Below, one piece after another: positions 36,301 through 38,039 of a DNA stretch of 38,039 nt. The stretch comes from Saccoglossus kowalevskii (taxonomy: Eukaryota > Hemichordata > Enteropneusta > Harrimaniidae), in assembly GCF_000003605.2 (NCBI RefSeq), contig NW_003108585.1, positions 211,875 through 249,913 on the forward strand, given 5' to 3'. Numbering within the stretch: the stretch's first letter is position 1; each line of letters starts with the position of its first letter. The notes under the pieces are model-generated. The model was not told the origin of the DNA and did no database searches. It saw only the letters and a program-made list of their open reading frames with translations. The position numbers were made by a program, and so were the translations under genes.

Positions 36301-36548
36301 TGTAGTTTCTTATATCTACAAATTCTGCACTGTGAGATTAGATAAGAAAGTTGCATATGTTTTTATAGATGCGCATTCAAATATTGTTTGCAAAATAAAA
36401 GAGAAATATGACATTCAATTCAGTGAATATTTTCCTACTATATCTTATGGAATGATCTTCTCTAAAATATATTGCACATATGCCCAGCGTCATGCTATGT
36501 AGGGCAATATTCCAATATGGCGCGAAATAATTTTTATCAGGGAGACAA
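33368..36548. other. non-coding stretch, weak exon candidates only
   Basis: AT-rich sequence. The plus-strand frame ending at TAG 35143-35145 follows a possible acceptor TTATCTTATCACAG (ending 34901) and has many G-first codons, but no family is recognised. The minus-strand candidate at 35536-35721 is listed separately. No RNA gene or array is seen. Confidence 0.45.
35536..35721 (-). other. weak candidate terminal exon with a strong acceptor
   Basis: A pyrimidine-rich CTCCTCTCAGACTGTGCAG directly precedes 35721 on the minus strand. It is followed by a phase-0 frame of 61 codons beginning IPHDTSAFTDS and ending CMNFEFNA with TAA. The acceptor is among the best-looking in the window, but the translation matches no family I know. 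No upstream partner exon was identified, so it may be chance. Confidence 0.15.
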
Positions 36549-38039
36549 GACTGTGGTTGGGATGGCAGTTTGTGAGATCTGACATAATGGAAATGTTTAA
36601 ACACTGATATGGTTGGTAATATGTAAGATCTGACATAATGTAAATGTTTAGACACTGTTGTGGTTGGTAATATGTGAGATCTGACATAATGGAAATGTTT
36701 AGACACTGTTGTGGTTGGTAATATGTGAGATCTAACATAATGGAAATGTTTAGACACTGATATGGTTGGTATTATGTGAGATCTGACATGATGGAAATGT
36801 TTAGACACTGATATGGTTGGTAATATGTGAGATCTGACATAATGGAAATGTTTATAAACTGATATGGTTTGTAATATGTAAGATCTGACATAATGGAAAT
36901 GTTTAGACACTGTTGTGGTTGGTAATATGTGAGATCTGACATAATGCCAATGTTTAGACACTGATGTGGTTGGTAATATGTGAGATCTGACATAATGGAA
37001 ATGTTTATACACTGATATGGTTTGTAATATGCAAGATCTGACATAATGGAAATGTTTAGACACTGTTGTGGTTGGTAATATGTGAGATCTGACATAATGG
37101 AAATGTTTAGACACTGATGTGGTTGGTAATATATGAGATCTGAAATAATGGAAATGTTTAGACACTGATATGGTTGGTAATATGTGAGATTTGACATAAT
37201 GGAAATGTTTAGACACTGATATGGTTGGTAATATGGGAGATCTGACATAATGGAAATGTTTAGACACTGATGTGGTTGGTAATATATGAGATCTGACATA
37301 ATGGAAGTGTTTAGACACTGATGTGGTTGGTGATATGTGAGATCAGACATATTGGAAATGTTTAGACACTGTTTTGGTTGGTAATATATGAGATCTGACA
37401 TAATGGAAGTGTTTATACACTGATGTGGTTGGTGACATGTGAGATCTGACATAATGGAAATGTTTAGACACTGATATGGTTGGTAATATATGAGATCTGA
37501 CATAATGGAAATGTTTAGACACTGATATGATTGGTAATATGTGAGATCTGACATAATGGAAATGTTTAGACACTGATGCGGTTGATGCTATGTGAGATCT
37601 GACATAATGGAAATGTTTAGACACTGATATGGTAGGCAATATGTGATATCTGACATAATGGAAATGTTTATACACTGATATGGTTTGTAATATGTGAGAT
37701 CTGACATAATGGAAATGTTTAGATACTGATGTGGTTGGTAATATATGAGATCTGACATAATGGAAATGTTTAGACACTGATATGGTTGGTGCTATGTGAA
37801 ATCTGACATAATGGAAAAGTTTAGACACTGATGTGGTTGGTAATATGTGAGATCTGACATATTGGAAATGTTTAGACACTTATATGGTTGGCGATATGTG
37901 AGATCTGACATAATGGAAATGTTTAGACACTGATGTGGTTGGTAATATATGAGATCTGACATAATGGAAATGTTTAGACACTGATATGGTTGGTAATATG
38001 TGAGATCTGACATAATGGAAATGTTTAGACACTGATATG
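36549..38039. repeat. 51-bp satellite array, about 29 copies, continuing past the window
   Basis: Head-to-tail copies of a 51-bp unit: GAGATCTGACATAATGGAAA, then TGTTTAGACACTGATATGGT, then TGGTAATATGT. The first, partial copy starts near 36549; the array is still running at the last base. Variants define a 153-bp trimer at least once: a unit with TTTATA and GGTTTG, then one with GTTGTGG, then one with GATGTGG, starting at 36851 and again at 37004. Most units keep a BglII-type AGATCT. Because 51 is a multiple of three, two of the three minus-strand frames stay open for hundreds of codons (17-residue repeats MSDLTYYQPYQCLNISI and SKHFHYVRSHILPTTSV). Two frames open at once, with replacement changes in both, argues against coding. 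Confidence 0.97.

Noticed and set aside
36377-38013. Minus-strand frames of 73-313 codons with 17-residue repeats
   Set aside because: They are created by the 51-bp period. Two frames are open together, copies differ by replacement changes in both, and there is no start, splice or domain evidence.

Overview
The window looks like AT-rich animal nuclear DNA, most likely from an invertebrate. It has very low coding density, exons split by GT-AG introns, long introns, many CpG dinucleotides, and at least seven tandem arrays of unrelated units. There is no sign of prokaryotic gene organisation. The species cannot be named from the sequence; a lophotrochozoan or an invertebrate deuterostome would fit.

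Two protein families can be recognised, both on the minus strand. (1) The first two coding exons of a nicotinic acetylcholine receptor-like (Cys-loop) subunit lie at 26433-26499 (signal peptide) and 19235-19374 (start of the ligand-binding domain). They are joined in phase across a 7.06 kb intron. Later exons were not found in the 19.2 kb to the left, so the gene is partial here, has very long introns, or is broken. (2) Inside that intron, on the same strand, 23037-23336 is an open exon whose translation reads as the C-terminal half of a TNF-superfamily ligand, with some BAFF/APRIL flavour, ending at a stop codon where TNF ligands normally end. A few weaker exon candidates are listed with low confidence (18388-18511, 16195-16407, 27836-27954, 35536-35721).

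The rest is dominated by repeats. From left to right: a decayed ~25-bp minisatellite (2250-2590); a dimeric 71-bp array (4752-5242); a degenerate ~31-bp array (9780-10110); a 16-bp array with a 32-bp dimeric order (10911-11610); a 21-bp palindrome-bearing array (15662-16183); an 11-bp TGTGAT-type array (18501-18688); a 174-bp perfect TTTA microsatellite (20821-20994) and its reverse-oriented counterpart (33251-33367); and a 51-bp satellite running off the right edge (36549-38039). The last array shares 20 of 22 bases of its core with the decayed array at 2.4 kb. A foldback, hAT-like non-autonomous element (22000-22590) sits in the receptor intron. A degenerate hammerhead-ribozyme-like motif (31411-31488) and several perfect palindromes or hairpins are scattered elsewhere.

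Most long open frames carry no coding evidence. At this AT content a rough stop-codon estimate predicts dozens of 60-plus-codon frames by chance, and the longest ones lie in arrays whose period (51 or 21 bp) is a multiple of three.
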